The notes beneath the pieces were generated by a model. It did no database searches and was not told where the DNA came from. It worked only from the letters and a program-made list of their open reading frames with translations. A stretch of DNA of 64,000 bases from Scytonema sp035967975. GTDB lineage: Bacteria > Cyanobacteriota > Cyanobacteriia > Cyanobacteriales > Nostocaceae. The translations under genes and the position numbers were made by a program. The stretch is taken from contig JAWQFQ010000023.1 of NCBI GenBank assembly GCA_035967975.1, forward strand, positions 4,740 to 68,739, read 5' to 3'. Of this stretch, positions 25,101-34,243 are shown piece after piece (within the stretch, counting starts at the first letter, position 1; each line of letters opens with the position of its first letter).

Positions 25101-28100
25101 GTTTCCGTTAGTTGTCTGCGAACAAGTCAATTTATCTATCCAATATGGAATTTCACCTTTCTCCGCCTATGGTTTTGTTTGTTACGGTGTCATTTTAAAC
25201 GGAATAGTTCAGGACATTGAGTCGGCTTATAAGTTTGGCAATTTGGCTTTGAAATTAGTAGAAAAGTTTAATGCTCTAGAGCTTAAAACGAGTGTATTCT
25301 TTGTAGCCGGGTCATGTACCTTTTACGGTAAAGTTCATGCAAGAGAAACTTTACCACTGTTATTGAATGCTTACCTGAGTGGGTTGGAAAATGGTCATTT
25401 TGAATATGGGGGTTATGCTGCTATGCAAAAATGCCAGTATTCATACTATATCGGTCAGGAACTGACAAAACTTGAGCGAGAAATGGTTTCCACCAGTAAT
25501 GCTTTGACTCAACTTAAGCAGGAAAACGCTTTGACTTGGAATCAAATCTTTCAGCAGTCAGTCCTCACCTTACTAGAAACTTCTGAAAATCCATGCGATT
25601 TACTTGGTGAAGTATACAACGAGGAGAAATCATTACCAATTCTAAAGCAAGCCAATGATAGAACTGGGCTTCACTACTTGTATCTCAACAAACTTATCCT
25701 TTGTTATCTTTTTGAACATTACGACCAAGCTTTGGAAAATGCAGTTCAAGCCGAACAATATTTAGATGGAGTGAAAGCATTTCTAGCTGTACCAGTGTTT
25801 TATTTCTATGATTCTTTAGCTAAGTTAGCAGTCTATCCATTGGTGTCACAGTCACAACAAGAATATTTCTTAACTCAAGTCACAAAAAATCAAGAGAAAA
25901 TGCAAAAATGGGCAGAATATGCCCCCATGAATTTTCAGCATAAGTACGAACTTGTAGAAGCAGAGAAAGCGCGAGTTTTAGGACAGTATTGGCAAGCAAT
26001 GGAATATTATGACCGCGCCATTCAAGAAGCTAAGGTTCAGGAATACATTCAGGAGGAAGCGATCGCCAATGAACTAGCCGCAAAATTTTACTTTGAATGT
26101 GGTAGAGAGAAGATAGCTCATGTTTATCTGACTGATGCTTATTATGGATACATTCGCTGGGGAGCAATGGCAAAAGTTAGAAATTTAGAGTTAAGATATC
26201 CTCAAATCTCCTCTCAAATAACAAAGCATAATCATCATACGTCTACAGGAAGTCATAAAACTCTTGTTGCTACAACTAAAGGAAGTTCAAGCTTTCTGGA
26301 TGTCACGACAGTTATGAAAGCATCTCAAGCTCTTTCTAGTGAAATAGTTTTGAGCCATTTGTTAAGTAAATTGATGTATATTATGATAGAGAATGCTGGA
26401 GCCAAGACAGGATTCTTAATTTTGGAGAAAGCTGGTCAATTACAAATAGAAGCTTCAGGAAATCTGGAAAATAATCAGATAACAGTACAGTCATCAAGAG
26501 CTAAAGAAATTAATCAGCAGTTACCAGTATCTATCATTAATTATGTGTATCAAACTCGAAACAATATCGTCATAAATGATGCTTCTCATGGAGACTTTCA
26601 AACAGATATTTATATTATTCAACAAAAACCAAAATCTATTTTATGTATGCCGATTGTTCATCAAGGGAAACTGATTGGCATCCTCTATTTAGAAAATAAC
26701 TTAACCACAGGAGTATTTACACCAGAACGGTTAGAAATCTTAAAACTTTTATCCTCTCAAGCTGCTATTTCGATGGAAAATGCACGCTTGTACAATGATT
26801 TAGAGGAATACAATCGGACTCTAGAAACGAAAGTCGAAGAGAGAACCCTAGAGTTACAAGCCAAAAATTTGCAACTCCAGCAGGAAATTCAAGAACGAAT
26901 AGCCGCCCTACGGGAACGCAAGCGAGCAGAAGAAGTCGCTGAAGCTGCTAACCGTGCAAAAAGCGAATTTCTTGCTAATATGAGTCATGAACTTCGGACT
27001 CCGTTGAATGGAATTTTGGGCTATACTCAAATTTTTCTCAAAGACAAAACTTTAACCCCTCATCAAAAAAATGGGATTAACATCATTCATCAGTGTGGGG
27101 AACACCTGCTCACACTCATTAACGATATTTTAGATATCTCAAAAATTGAAGCTCGTAAAATGGAACTCTATCCGCAAGAGTTCCACCTACCTACATTTCT
27201 GGAAAGCATTACGGAAATGTGCCGTATCCGTGCTATCCAAAAAGAAATCGTGTTATTTTATACTTCTATATCACCGCTACCAAAAACCATTAGAGCCGAT
27301 GAAAAACGATTGCGACAAGTCCTGATTAACTTACTTAGCAATGCAGTGAAATTTACAGAAAAAGGAACAGTAAAATTTAAGGTAGGCTATCAAGGAGACA
27401 AACTCCGTTTTCAAGTGGAAGACACGGGTATTGGCATTGCACCGGACAAATTAGAAGAAATATTTTTACCATTCCAGCAAGTGGGTGAGAAGCGTCGAAA
27501 GACAGAGGGAACGGGATTGGGATTGGCGATTAGCCGTCAATTGGTTGAGATGATGGGGGGCGAACTCAAAGTCACGAGTACTTTAGGTCAAGGAAGCGTT
27601 TTTTGGCTAGATTTGGATCTCCCTGAGAGTCATCACCAAATTAACATCAAAAGTGTCGAGGAACGTAACGTCATTGGTTTTGTCGGTTCCAAACGCAAAG
27701 TTTTGATAGTAGATGACAAATGGGCAAATCGTTCCGTCTTGGTCAACTTACTACAGCCTTTAGGTTTTGAAGTTACAGAAGCAACAGACGGTTTAGACGG
27801 TGTGAACAAAGCACTTGAGTTCAAGCCTGATATCATTTTTATGGATTTGGTTATGGCTGTGATGGACGGCTTTGAAGCGACCCGTCGCATTAGAATCTTA
27901 CCAGATTTAAAAGACGTTGTGGTCATCGCCATTTCAGCTAGCGTTTTTAATTTCGACCAACAGCAAAGTTTAGAAGTCGGTTGCAACGATTTCCTCCCCA
28001 AACCACTCAAAGAAACAGAACTGTTAGAAAAATTACAGCTACATTTGGATTTAAAATGGATTTATGAAGAAAAAGATGAAGTAGAAAGGATAAAAGATGA

Positions 28101-28341
28101 ACAGAAAAATGCACCTCCGACTTCCGACTACCAACTTCTAACTTCTATTGTGCCTCCACCCCCAGAAGAACTTGCTGTCTTGCTTGATTTAGCAATGAGA
28201 GGTGACCTAGGAAGTATTGCACAACAAGCCACAAGACTAGGAGAATTGAATGAACAATGGCTACCATTCGCTACTCATTTGAATTACCTGGCGTCATCTT
28301 TTAAAGGGAAACAAATTATTGAGTTTCTTAAACAATATTGA
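22195..28341 (+). CDS. Giant Ser/Thr-kinase-AAA-GAF hybrid histidine kinase
   Basis: This encodes 2048 residues. Order: Ser/Thr-kinase-like domain (1-280; K37, HKD at 127-129, DFS at 148-150 instead of DFG); AAA/NACHT-like ATPase with Walker A GYSGIGKSS (~337) and Walker B VIFLDDLQWAD (~463); a helical TPR-like region (~780-1340); GAF (~1370-1530); coiled coil; HisKA with H1598 in MSHELRTPLNG; HATPase (GTGLGLAIS); receiver with D1884; and a helical tail. It is a cytoplasmic multi-sensor kinase of the type abundant in filamentous cyanobacteria. An R1 repeat element is inserted in frame at about residues 682-713. The next gene, another hybrid kinase 111 bases downstream, may work with it. Confidence 0.95.
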   Translation: MSIVITDYKFIEVIYDGATTCVYRALRKSDKTSVIIKTLKAEYPTVEQLSRLRHEYQILQLLKIEGVVQPLALESHQHGLAMILSDFGGDTLINYLNIHNLKFSKFLQIAIQLASTLAQIHQKNILHKDIKPHNILINAKTGQIQLIDFSIASQILNENQNFSSTNLLEGTLAYMSPEQTGRMNRSIDYRTDLYSLGVTFYEMLTGKLPFQATDPLELVHCHIAKTPVPPNKLGREDDGEIGKIPQAVSDMIMKLLAKTPEERYQSVLGLKADLEECLRQLQATGQVEDFIIGQFDLDSQFLIPLKLYGREKEVALLMDAFERVFLGKTEMMLVSGYSGIGKSSLVNEVRTPIARQQGYFISGKFDQFKRHIPYASLIQAFQDLVRQILMENADKVAIWKIKILEALGSNGQVIIDVIPEVERIIGSQPAVPVLGATESQNRFHRVFQQFIRVFCQPNHPLVIFLDDLQWADSASLKFIQLLMSNPESQYLLLIGAYRENEVNAAHPLTLTLEELRSVHATINHIILQPLQNYQVNQLVSDTLRSDREKTKSLANLLFNKTQGNPFFLTQLLKSLYQDNLLSFNFSERSWEWDTQILQDIDITENVVELMVSQIQKLTSTTQNVLKLAACIGDTFTLDVLSIVHQKSLLETAKDLWESLQSGLILPLSEGNLVVGDRYNSEFNTTKDTIVEVPETRFLEETGFLIFAYPNSIDTQLTFDTNKPAYTYKFLHDRVQQAAYYLIPESEKKETHLKIGQLLLQNTTLEERKENIFVLVNHLNYGTDLLTLESEKYELAELNLIAGRKAKTATAYNFAADYLNVGLKLLAANSWQTRYHLTLALHESAVETAYLNGHFEQMEQWVSVVLKQAKTYIDKMKVYEVKIQTYMAQAKQLEAVKIGLKALELLGVSLPEFPSLSDIQETMTQAARNLTQKNIEDLVNLPLMTDVDKLAAMRMLTSLGSPTYQAAPALFPLVVCEQVNLSIQYGISPFSAYGFVCYGVILNGIVQDIESAYKFGNLALKLVEKFNALELKTSVFFVAGSCTFYGKVHARETLPLLLNAYLSGLENGHFEYGGYAAMQKCQYSYYIGQELTKLEREMVSTSNALTQLKQENALTWNQIFQQSVLTLLETSENPCDLLGEVYNEEKSLPILKQANDRTGLHYLYLNKLILCYLFEHYDQALENAVQAEQYLDGVKAFLAVPVFYFYDSLAKLAVYPLVSQSQQEYFLTQVTKNQEKMQKWAEYAPMNFQHKYELVEAEKARVLGQYWQAMEYYDRAIQEAKVQEYIQEEAIANELAAKFYFECGREKIAHVYLTDAYYGYIRWGAMAKVRNLELRYPQISSQITKHNHHTSTGSHKTLVATTKGSSSFLDVTTVMKASQALSSEIVLSHLLSKLMYIMIENAGAKTGFLILEKAGQLQIEASGNLENNQITVQSSRAKEINQQLPVSIINYVYQTRNNIVINDASHGDFQTDIYIIQQKPKSILCMPIVHQGKLIGILYLENNLTTGVFTPERLEILKLLSSQAAISMENARLYNDLEEYNRTLETKVEERTLELQAKNLQLQQEIQERIAALRERKRAEEVAEAANRAKSEFLANMSHELRTPLNGILGYTQIFLKDKTLTPHQKNGINIIHQCGEHLLTLINDILDISKIEARKMELYPQEFHLPTFLESITEMCRIRAIQKEIVLFYTSISPLPKTIRADEKRLRQVLINLLSNAVKFTEKGTVKFKVGYQGDKLRFQVEDTGIGIAPDKLEEIFLPFQQVGEKRRKTEGTGLGLAISRQLVEMMGGELKVTSTLGQGSVFWLDLDLPESHHQINIKSVEERNVIGFVGSKRKVLIVDDKWANRSVLVNLLQPLGFEVTEATDGLDGVNKALEFKPDIIFMDLVMAVMDGFEATRRIRILPDLKDVVVIAISASVFNFDQQQSLEVGCNDFLPKPLKETELLEKLQLHLDLKWIYEEKDEVERIKDEQKNAPPTSDYQLLTSIVPPPPEELAVLLDLAMRGDLGSIAQQATRLGELNEQWLPFATHLNYLASSFKGKQIIEFLKQY
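24240..24331 (+). repeat. R1 element inside the kinase gene, translated
   Basis: CAATACTA (24240) and TAGTATTG (24331) are inverted ends of a 92-base element whose 33-base core is at 24273-24305. It is read in frame as ...VPETRFLEETGFLIFAYPNS... and falls between the AAA module and the conserved YKFLHDRVQQAAY block. There is no stop and no frameshift. Confidence 0.85.
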
Positions 28342-28452
28342 ATAATTTTGAGCATTTATTACCAATAACAGCAGATTCTATCTAAATACTGATAACTTGA
28401 AAATTCAACCATGAAATTGATAAGTGATAAACAATAACTGAAAAGAGGCTCT

Positions 28453-30372
28453 ATGAATAATAATTATAATAGCAAAGGTGTCATCTTAATCGTTGATGAC
28501 ACTCCTACTAATTTAAAAATATTATTTGATTTTTTAGTTAATTCTGGATTTAAAGTTTTGATTGCTGAAGATGGTGAAAGTGCGATCGCAAGAGCGGAGT
28601 ACGCACCACCTGACTTAATTTTATTGGATGTGCTGATGCCTGGGATGGATGGTTTTGAAACGTGTCGCCATTTAAAAGCTAATGAATTAACAAAAGAAAT
28701 TCCTGTCATTTTTATGACCGCACTGTCTGACACAGTAGATAAGGTTAAAGGTTTACGTCTTGGTGCAGTGGATTATATTACTAAACCCCTGCAACACGAA
28801 GAGGTTTTAGCCCGCATTGAACTTCATCTGCGGCTTCAAAACTTGACACAGCAAACTCGCGAACAAGCAGCTTTGTTGGATATTACGACAGATGCAATTA
28901 TAGTCAAAGATTTAGATAAACAAATTCGTTTTTGGAACAAAGGAGCAGAACATTTATATGGTTGGCTGGCTCAAGAAGCTATAGGTAAGAATGTGGATGT
29001 GCTTTTATACCGGAGCGAAACTGCATCTCAACTGCAAAACATACAACAAAGTTTAGCAGAGTGTGGTTCGTGGCAAGGTGAGTTGAGTCAGGTAGATAAA
29101 GAAGGAAATGTACTTATTGTTTCGAGTCGATGGACTTTGATGCGCGATCGCGATGGGAAACCCAAGTCTATTCTCACAGTCAACACCGACATCACAGAGA
29201 AAAAACAACTCGAAAGCCAAGTTTTGCGTGCTCAAAGACTAGAGAGCATCGGTACACTCGCAGGTGGTATTGCTCATGACTTAAACAATATACTAACTCC
29301 CATTTTGGCAACAGCACAACTGCTACAGCTAAAACTCCCTAATACTGATGAGCGAACTCAGAGAATGTTTCAAGCGATAGAAAGCAATGCTAAACGCGGA
29401 GCGGCGTTGGTCAAGCAAGTGCTACAGTTTGCAAGGGGAGTAGATGGTAAGCGCACTATTGTACCCGTGAAAAACCTGTTCTCCGAAATTGAGCAGATGG
29501 TTCATGAAACATTTCCCAAATCTATTAAAATTTCTACACAGGTAGAGCCAAACCTTTGGGCTGTTTTTGGTGATGCAACACACTTACATCAGGTGCTGAT
29601 GAACCTTGTTGTGAATGCTCGTGATGCCATGCCTAATGGCGGTATTCTCAGTTTATCTGCTGAAAACATATTTGTTGATGAACACTATGCTCGTACGCAT
29701 CTTGAAGCAAGTGTCGGTTCTTACATCAAGATTACGGTTGCGGATACTGGGATTGGTATGGAAATGGAAGTCGTAGATAGAATATTTGAGCCGTTTTTTA
29801 CTACCAAAGAGTTTGGGAAAGGAACGGGGTTGGGTCTTTCAACTGTTAGGGGTATTATCAAAAGCCACAGCGGTTTTGTAGCTGTCCGCACTCAACTTGG
29901 ACAGGGAACTGAATTTAAAGTGTTCTTACCAGCCCAAGAAATGACAACAACAACGCTTCTAGAAAATACGGAAATGCCATCAGGGAACGGAGAATTGGTT
30001 CTCGTTGTGGATGACGAAGCAGAAATTTTAGAAACCACGAAAGTTGTCTTAGAAACTTACAACTATAAAGTGTTGACCGCTAGCGATGGGATAGAGGCGA
30101 TCGCACTATATGCCCAGCATAAAGATAAAATTAACGTAGTATTAATGGATATGATGATGCCATCAATGGACGGAACCACTACCATTCGTGCATTACAAAA
30201 AATGAATGCGGGGGTCAAGATTATTGCTGTTAGTGGTCTGTTAGCTAACGATAAACTTGTCGGGGCTACTGGAGTAAAAACATTTATTGCTAAACCTTAC
30301 ACTGCTAAGGAATTATTACAAACTTTATATAAGGTTCTTTATGAAAAATCGAAAAGTACAATAATTTATTAG
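28453..30372 (+). CDS. Hybrid histidine kinase (REC-PAS-HisKA-HATPase-REC)
   Basis: This encodes 639 residues. The N-terminal receiver has D59 in LILLDVLMPGMDGFE. A PAS domain spans about 135-255 (IRFWNKGAEHLYGW, then VNTDITEKKQLE). The HisKA box has H275 in AGGIAHDLNNILTPIL, and the ATPase has NLVVNARDAMPNGG and GTGLGLSTVRGI. The C-terminal receiver has D566 in VVLMDMMMPSMDG. There are no membrane segments, so it is soluble. The two receivers suggest a phosphorelay. It lies 111 bases behind the giant kinase on the same strand. Confidence 0.95.
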   Translation: MNNNYNSKGVILIVDDTPTNLKILFDFLVNSGFKVLIAEDGESAIARAEYAPPDLILLDVLMPGMDGFETCRHLKANELTKEIPVIFMTALSDTVDKVKGLRLGAVDYITKPLQHEEVLARIELHLRLQNLTQQTREQAALLDITTDAIIVKDLDKQIRFWNKGAEHLYGWLAQEAIGKNVDVLLYRSETASQLQNIQQSLAECGSWQGELSQVDKEGNVLIVSSRWTLMRDRDGKPKSILTVNTDITEKKQLESQVLRAQRLESIGTLAGGIAHDLNNILTPILATAQLLQLKLPNTDERTQRMFQAIESNAKRGAALVKQVLQFARGVDGKRTIVPVKNLFSEIEQMVHETFPKSIKISTQVEPNLWAVFGDATHLHQVLMNLVVNARDAMPNGGILSLSAENIFVDEHYARTHLEASVGSYIKITVADTGIGMEMEVVDRIFEPFFTTKEFGKGTGLGLSTVRGIIKSHSGFVAVRTQLGQGTEFKVFLPAQEMTTTTLLENTEMPSGNGELVLVVDDEAEILETTKVVLETYNYKVLTASDGIEAIALYAQHKDKINVVLMDMMMPSMDGTTTIRALQKMNAGVKIIAVSGLLANDKLVGATGVKTFIAKPYTAKELLQTLYKVLYEKSKSTIIY

Positions 30373-30468
30373 AGGTTTGATTATCAGATACGTAACCAGG
30401 GTCTATAGACCCGCCGATGAAAGTGCTAATCGCTTGCTATAGAGTTATAGAACAATAGGAGATGAAGA

Positions 30469-31245
30469 ATGCCTTCTCCTTTTCCAGGTATGGACCCCTA
30501 CCTAGAAAGCTACCTTTGGTCAGATGTCCATAACGCTCTTGCTAACAAAATTCGGCAGCAGCTAACTCCCCAATTGCGTCCCCGCTACACAGCACGTCTG
30601 GAAATTTACTTAGTTGAAGACACCACTCCAGAAGCTGAAGTTGGCATTCTCTACCCAGATGTAAAAGTTCTTCAGGTGAAACAGAGCAGTGTGACCCGCT
30701 TACTTTCCACAGAAGGTAATAGTCCTGTTGCTACCACCCCTTTTGCTCTTACACTTCCCGTCCTCCAACCAATTGAAGTCCGAGTTCCCAGCATTGAAAT
30801 CCGCGACACAGCCAAAAACATTCTTGTCGCTTGCATTGAAATTCTTTCTCCTGTCAACAAACGCGAACCTGGACTGACCACTTATCGGCAAAAACGACAA
30901 CGCCTCTACCAAGCAAACGTTCACCTCATCGAAATTGACTTGCTACGCAGAGGAATCCGTCCTTTTAATCACCCCCGTATTCCAGAAGTTCCTTATCTTA
31001 TCTCTCTCATTCGTGCCAAATTGGGAGTCGTCAACCTCTGGACGTTAACCTTACAAGATTCTTTACCTACCATTCCCGTTCCTCTGCGCGAACCCGATCC
31101 GGATGTTCCCCTCAACCTTGCCATTGCCTTAAATGAAATTTACGATGAAGCTGCCTATGACCTATCTATTGACTACCACCAACCTCCCCCACCTCCACCA
31201 TTGAGTGAAAGCGATCGAGAATTTGTTAACAAATTGTTAAACTAA
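30469..31245 (+). CDS. DUF4058 family protein (paralogue 2)
   Basis: This encodes 258 residues. It starts MPSPFPGMDPYLESYLWSDV, like the paralogue at 19637-20425, and has CIEILSPVNKREPG, HLIEIDLLRRG and a proline run (HQPPPPPPLSESD) near the C-terminus. The function is unknown. An AGGAGATG ribosome binding region lies close to the ATG. The two paralogues are clearly diverged, so this is not a recent duplication. Confidence 0.9.
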   Translation: MPSPFPGMDPYLESYLWSDVHNALANKIRQQLTPQLRPRYTARLEIYLVEDTTPEAEVGILYPDVKVLQVKQSSVTRLLSTEGNSPVATTPFALTLPVLQPIEVRVPSIEIRDTAKNILVACIEILSPVNKREPGLTTYRQKRQRLYQANVHLIEIDLLRRGIRPFNHPRIPEVPYLISLIRAKLGVVNLWTLTLQDSLPTIPVPLREPDPDVPLNLAIALNEIYDEAAYDLSIDYHQPPPPPPLSESDREFVNKLLN

Positions 31246-31309
31246 TCAGCATTTAACTATTCAATGAAAAAGTATAAAAATAAAAACGTGCTCTGCACAA
31301 AATATCAAA

Positions 31310-31639
31310 ATGAGCTTAATTGACCGCGAGCTAACTCTCGACACAAAACATATTACCAAACATCTGCCAGATACTCCTCAAACAAAGCAGCTACTTCAAA
31401 AAGAAGGTAGTGCTCATGTATTCAATGATGAAGCCACAATGAAAGCAGTTACTCAAGCAATCATAGAAAAAGGGGAGTTCACAGGAGTTGTTCGCGGACA
31501 CGAGCGCTATGGATTATACTTTGTCGAACCTGTGGGATATCGTCTCAATAGCGATGGCAGTAAAATTCCACTATATTATGCCGAGATGAAAGTTAAAGGA
31601 AACAAATATCATGTCATCCCTCGCACAAAACCTAGCTGA
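31310..31639 (+). CDS. Small conserved protein, possible toxin-like domain (DUF6972-like)
   Basis: This encodes 109 residues. The visible pattern is LDTKHITKHLPDTPQTKQLL, then HVFNDEATMKAVTQAIIEKG, VVRGHERYGLYFVEPVGYR and a final PLYYAEMKVK...YHVIPRTKPS. The conserved His, Arg and Tyr residues and the compact size recall C-terminal toxin domains of polymorphic or contact-dependent systems; this is inference. I believe it corresponds to the cyanobacterial DUF6972 family, from memory. Its end overlaps the next gene by 29 bases. Confidence 0.65.
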   Translation: MSLIDRELTLDTKHITKHLPDTPQTKQLLQKEGSAHVFNDEATMKAVTQAIIEKGEFTGVVRGHERYGLYFVEPVGYRLNSDGSKIPLYYAEMKVKGNKYHVIPRTKPS

Positions 31640-31859
31640 TAATTGGGCATTTACAGAGCTGTGGGTAGATCCAACCGCATCGCCTCCTTACGTTCTGATT
31701 TTGCTTAGCAACACTCAAGGAAGGAGTTGCATTTACGATCCTACTCAGAATTACCAAGTGGTGTTTTCCAGTGATTCTTATGAAGAGGCAAAACTTTGGT
31801 TACTCGAAGATGAGTATGAGCGAGTCGAAGGGCGACTTACAGACATAATGGTAGCTTAA
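31611..31859 (+). CDS. Small acidic partner protein, unknown
   Basis: This encodes 82 residues and starts 29 bases inside the preceding gene in another frame. It is acidic (SSDSYEEAKLWLLEDEYERVEG), with an N-terminal helix MSSLAQNLADNWAFTELWVD. The overlap and size fit an immunity or antitoxin partner for the upstream protein, but no family is recognised. Confidence 0.6.
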   Translation: MSSLAQNLADNWAFTELWVDPTASPPYVLILLSNTQGRSCIYDPTQNYQVVFSSDSYEEAKLWLLEDEYERVEGRLTDIMVA

Positions 31860-31963
31860 TCAAGCAAACTGGATTGCGAATACTATCTTCAGCTTCCCCC
31901 GGTTGAAGCTTGTTTGATAGGCAAATCATTCTAGTGGTTTACCAAAGCAACTTTGCATAGTAC

Positions 31964-31996
31964 AGAAACCCGGTATCTTCAAGATACCGGGTTTCT
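31964..31996. repeat. R1 hairpin core
   Basis: A perfect 33-base core (centre ATCTTCAAGAT) lies 105 bases behind the small acidic gene and 97 bases beyond the ABC permease stop, so it sits between two convergent genes. Confidence 0.85.
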
Positions 31997-32092
31997 AATT
32001 TCCCCTTAACCAACAAGTCTTGAATAACCATTAACCATGACCCCCGCCATAATCTGACGAGAGTAATAAAAGAGCGTTAGTTTTACAAAAAT

Positions 32093-32998
32093 TTAATTTG
32101 TCAAAGGTTCTCCCGCATTTCGGTTTAGTAACAATCGCAAAGTTGAGAGACCCAAAATAATCAAAAATAACACCAATCCAATTGTGCAAGCATAGCTGAT
32201 TTCCAAATTCGTAAATGCTTGTTCGTATAAGTAATAAACAATTGTTTTTGAGCTATTGCGGGGACCGCCTTGAGTCATGATGTAGACTTCTTCAAAAACC
32301 TTGGTTGCAGAAATAGCCGAAATGACTCCTACTAAAGCTAGATAGGGTTTCATCAAAGGTACAGTGATGTCCCAATGTTTACTGATACCATCTGACCCAT
32401 CAATTGCTGCAGCTTCGTAAATATCAGCCGGAATGGATTGTAACCCAGCTAGGTATATGACCATATAGTAGCCCAATCCTTTCCAAATGGTCACAATCAT
32501 AACGCTGTATAGTGCAAAATGGGGACTGGTTAACCAGGGAATACCTTCTGGAAGAATACCTTTCAGCAACTGATTGAGTAAGCCGTTTTCTGCATACAAC
32601 CACCTCCATGCAATTCCCGCAACTACCATTGAAATGACGACTGGTGTGTAATAAGCAGCTCGAAACCAGTGCATTCCGCGCAGTTTCTGATTCACTAAAA
32701 TAGCTAACGCCAAGGGAGCAATGACTAAAATTGGTACAGCACCTACTAAGTATATTAAGGTGTTGACCAAAGTCTGCCAGAAAACAGGGTCTTTCCACAA
32801 ACGGTTGAAGTTGGCAAAACCTACCCACTCCGGCATCTGAGTTAAGTCATATTCGTAACGTGTGAAACTGAGGTAGAATGCTTGTAGCGCTGGGTAAAAG
32901 ACGGTTAATCCCAAGATAATTAGCGCTGGGAGCAAAAATAAGTACGGAGTTAAACGCTGTATATTAATTCTTGAGCTTTTAAATGTCAATCTATTCAT
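32093..32998 (-). CDS. Sugar-type ABC transporter permease (MalF/UgpA family), orphan
   Basis: This encodes 301 residues with six predicted helices; the first is YLFLLPALIILGLTVFYPAL near residues 20-40. The cytoplasmic EAA loop is visible as YEAAAIDGSDGISKHWDITVPLMKPYL, the contact site for the ATPase. The family imports sugars, polyols or glycerol-3-phosphate with a partner permease, ATPase and binding protein. None of these is adjacent, so the partner genes lie elsewhere. The protein is complete. Substrate is not predictable. Confidence 0.9.
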   Translation of the reverse strand: MNRLTFKSSRINIQRLTPYLFLLPALIILGLTVFYPALQAFYLSFTRYEYDLTQMPEWVGFANFNRLWKDPVFWQTLVNTLIYLVGAVPILVIAPLALAILVNQKLRGMHWFRAAYYTPVVISMVVAGIAWRWLYAENGLLNQLLKGILPEGIPWLTSPHFALYSVMIVTIWKGLGYYMVIYLAGLQSIPADIYEAAAIDGSDGISKHWDITVPLMKPYLALVGVISAISATKVFEEVYIMTQGGPRNSSKTIVYYLYEQAFTNLEISYACTIGLVLFLIILGLSTLRLLLNRNAGEPLTN

Positions 32999-33196
32999 AG
33001 GATGCTTTTTTTCGTGCTTTAAGAAAGATGAAATTTCGTTTTTAAAAATGCATTCTAGAGAAGCAAATTAATAGACATTTCCGACAAAGATGTAAGGGCG
33101 AACGGCAGGAGCGCCCCTACCAAGGCTTTCAGGTCATGGATATTTAATTTCTGGAGATGTCTAATATTACATTACACGAGCAATTGAGCTTGAATC

Positions 33197-33922
33197 ATGA
33201 TTGCTAACTTAGATGAGAAGGGTTGGGAAGTTATTTACCATCGCGCCCATGCTTTGCTTGCTGCTCAGATAGCAGGACATTGGCACCCCAACAAACGCCC
33301 TATGCGCTGGTTGGAGACGATCGCTGCTATTTCCCATCACGACGATTTGGAAAAGGAATGGGAAGGTAACTATCTCACAGAGGCTGGCGCACCCCTAGAC
33401 TTTACCTTATACAAAAATACAGATTTAAAAAATTTACAAGGACTCACGCAAAATGCTCGATATCGCGGTAGATGGGTAGCGATGCTGATTTCCATGCACA
33501 CTAGCTTTCTGCATCAGGGTAGGCGCGGTGAATCACCAGAATTGGATAACTTTTTAGACGAACAACTCCAGAATCAGAAACAATGGCGAGAGGAGTTGAA
33601 TTTGTCTAAGGAGGAAGTAGAAGAAGCTTATGCGTTTTTTCAATGGTGCGATCGCCTCTCTCTTATCCTCTGCAATCGTGTCCTACCCGCAGGCGAACGG
33701 TTTTTAGAAATTGCGACTCTTCCAGACGGTACCCGTTACGATGTCCTGCAATACAGCGATGGGAATCTAACAGTCAAACCTTGGGTCTTTTTAGAGGAAA
33801 AGTTTACTGTTAGTATAGAGGCTAGCTATCTGGAACAACTGAAATTTGATAGTTCTGAAGAACTTTCACAAGCACTTCAAACAGCACCCATCAAAACTTT
33901 AAATTGGACTTTCGTTTGTTAA
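33197..33922 (+). CDS. DUF3891 family protein
   Basis: This encodes 241 residues. It has a histidine/aspartate arrangement like HD-type metal sites: YHRAHALLAAQIAGHW near residues 15-30, ISHHDDLEKEW near 46-56, and a further ISMHTSFLH near 99-107. These match DUF3891, a family of unknown function with a probable metal centre. A hydrolase or phosphohydrolase role would be inference. It is soluble and monocistronic. Confidence 0.88.
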   Translation: MIANLDEKGWEVIYHRAHALLAAQIAGHWHPNKRPMRWLETIAAISHHDDLEKEWEGNYLTEAGAPLDFTLYKNTDLKNLQGLTQNARYRGRWVAMLISMHTSFLHQGRRGESPELDNFLDEQLQNQKQWREELNLSKEEVEEAYAFFQWCDRLSLILCNRVLPAGERFLEIATLPDGTRYDVLQYSDGNLTVKPWVFLEEKFTVSIEASYLEQLKFDSSEELSQALQTAPIKTLNWTFVC

Positions 33923-34243
33923 GATTTGGTAAAGATACATACAGTGTCCCCAGCGTTATCGGCTAGAACTTACATATTGACAAAATAGCCAAGAAGTGCA
34001 TCAAACAAAACCTAGGAAATTTTCAGGCAATTGCTAATTAACAGGGACATATAGAAAGCAATACCGTGGTGTTGAGCAACGTCAAGAAACCCGGTTTCGC
34101 ATGAGTTACCGGGTTTCTCGCAACTCTTAATTGAACCGTATTGAAATAAAAAGTCCATTGTCTGTTTTTAAAGAAATCGAAAAGATATTCATTCATACTG
34201 TAGAAATGTATAGAAACTTGTAAAATTATGAAAAACATATAAA
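33923..34243. other. Intergenic region with a near-complete R1 element
   Basis: There is no gene. It contains an 85-bp R1 element (34059-34143). The AT-rich 100 bases before the SGNH gene probably hold its promoter. Confidence 0.55.
34059..34143. repeat. R1 element, near-complete (85 bp)
   Basis: The ends CAATACCG (34059) and CCGTATTG (34143) are inverted. The core (34085-34118) has a widened centre (GGTTTCGCATGAGTTACCGG). This copy shows the full outer and inner inverted repeats. Confidence 0.8.
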
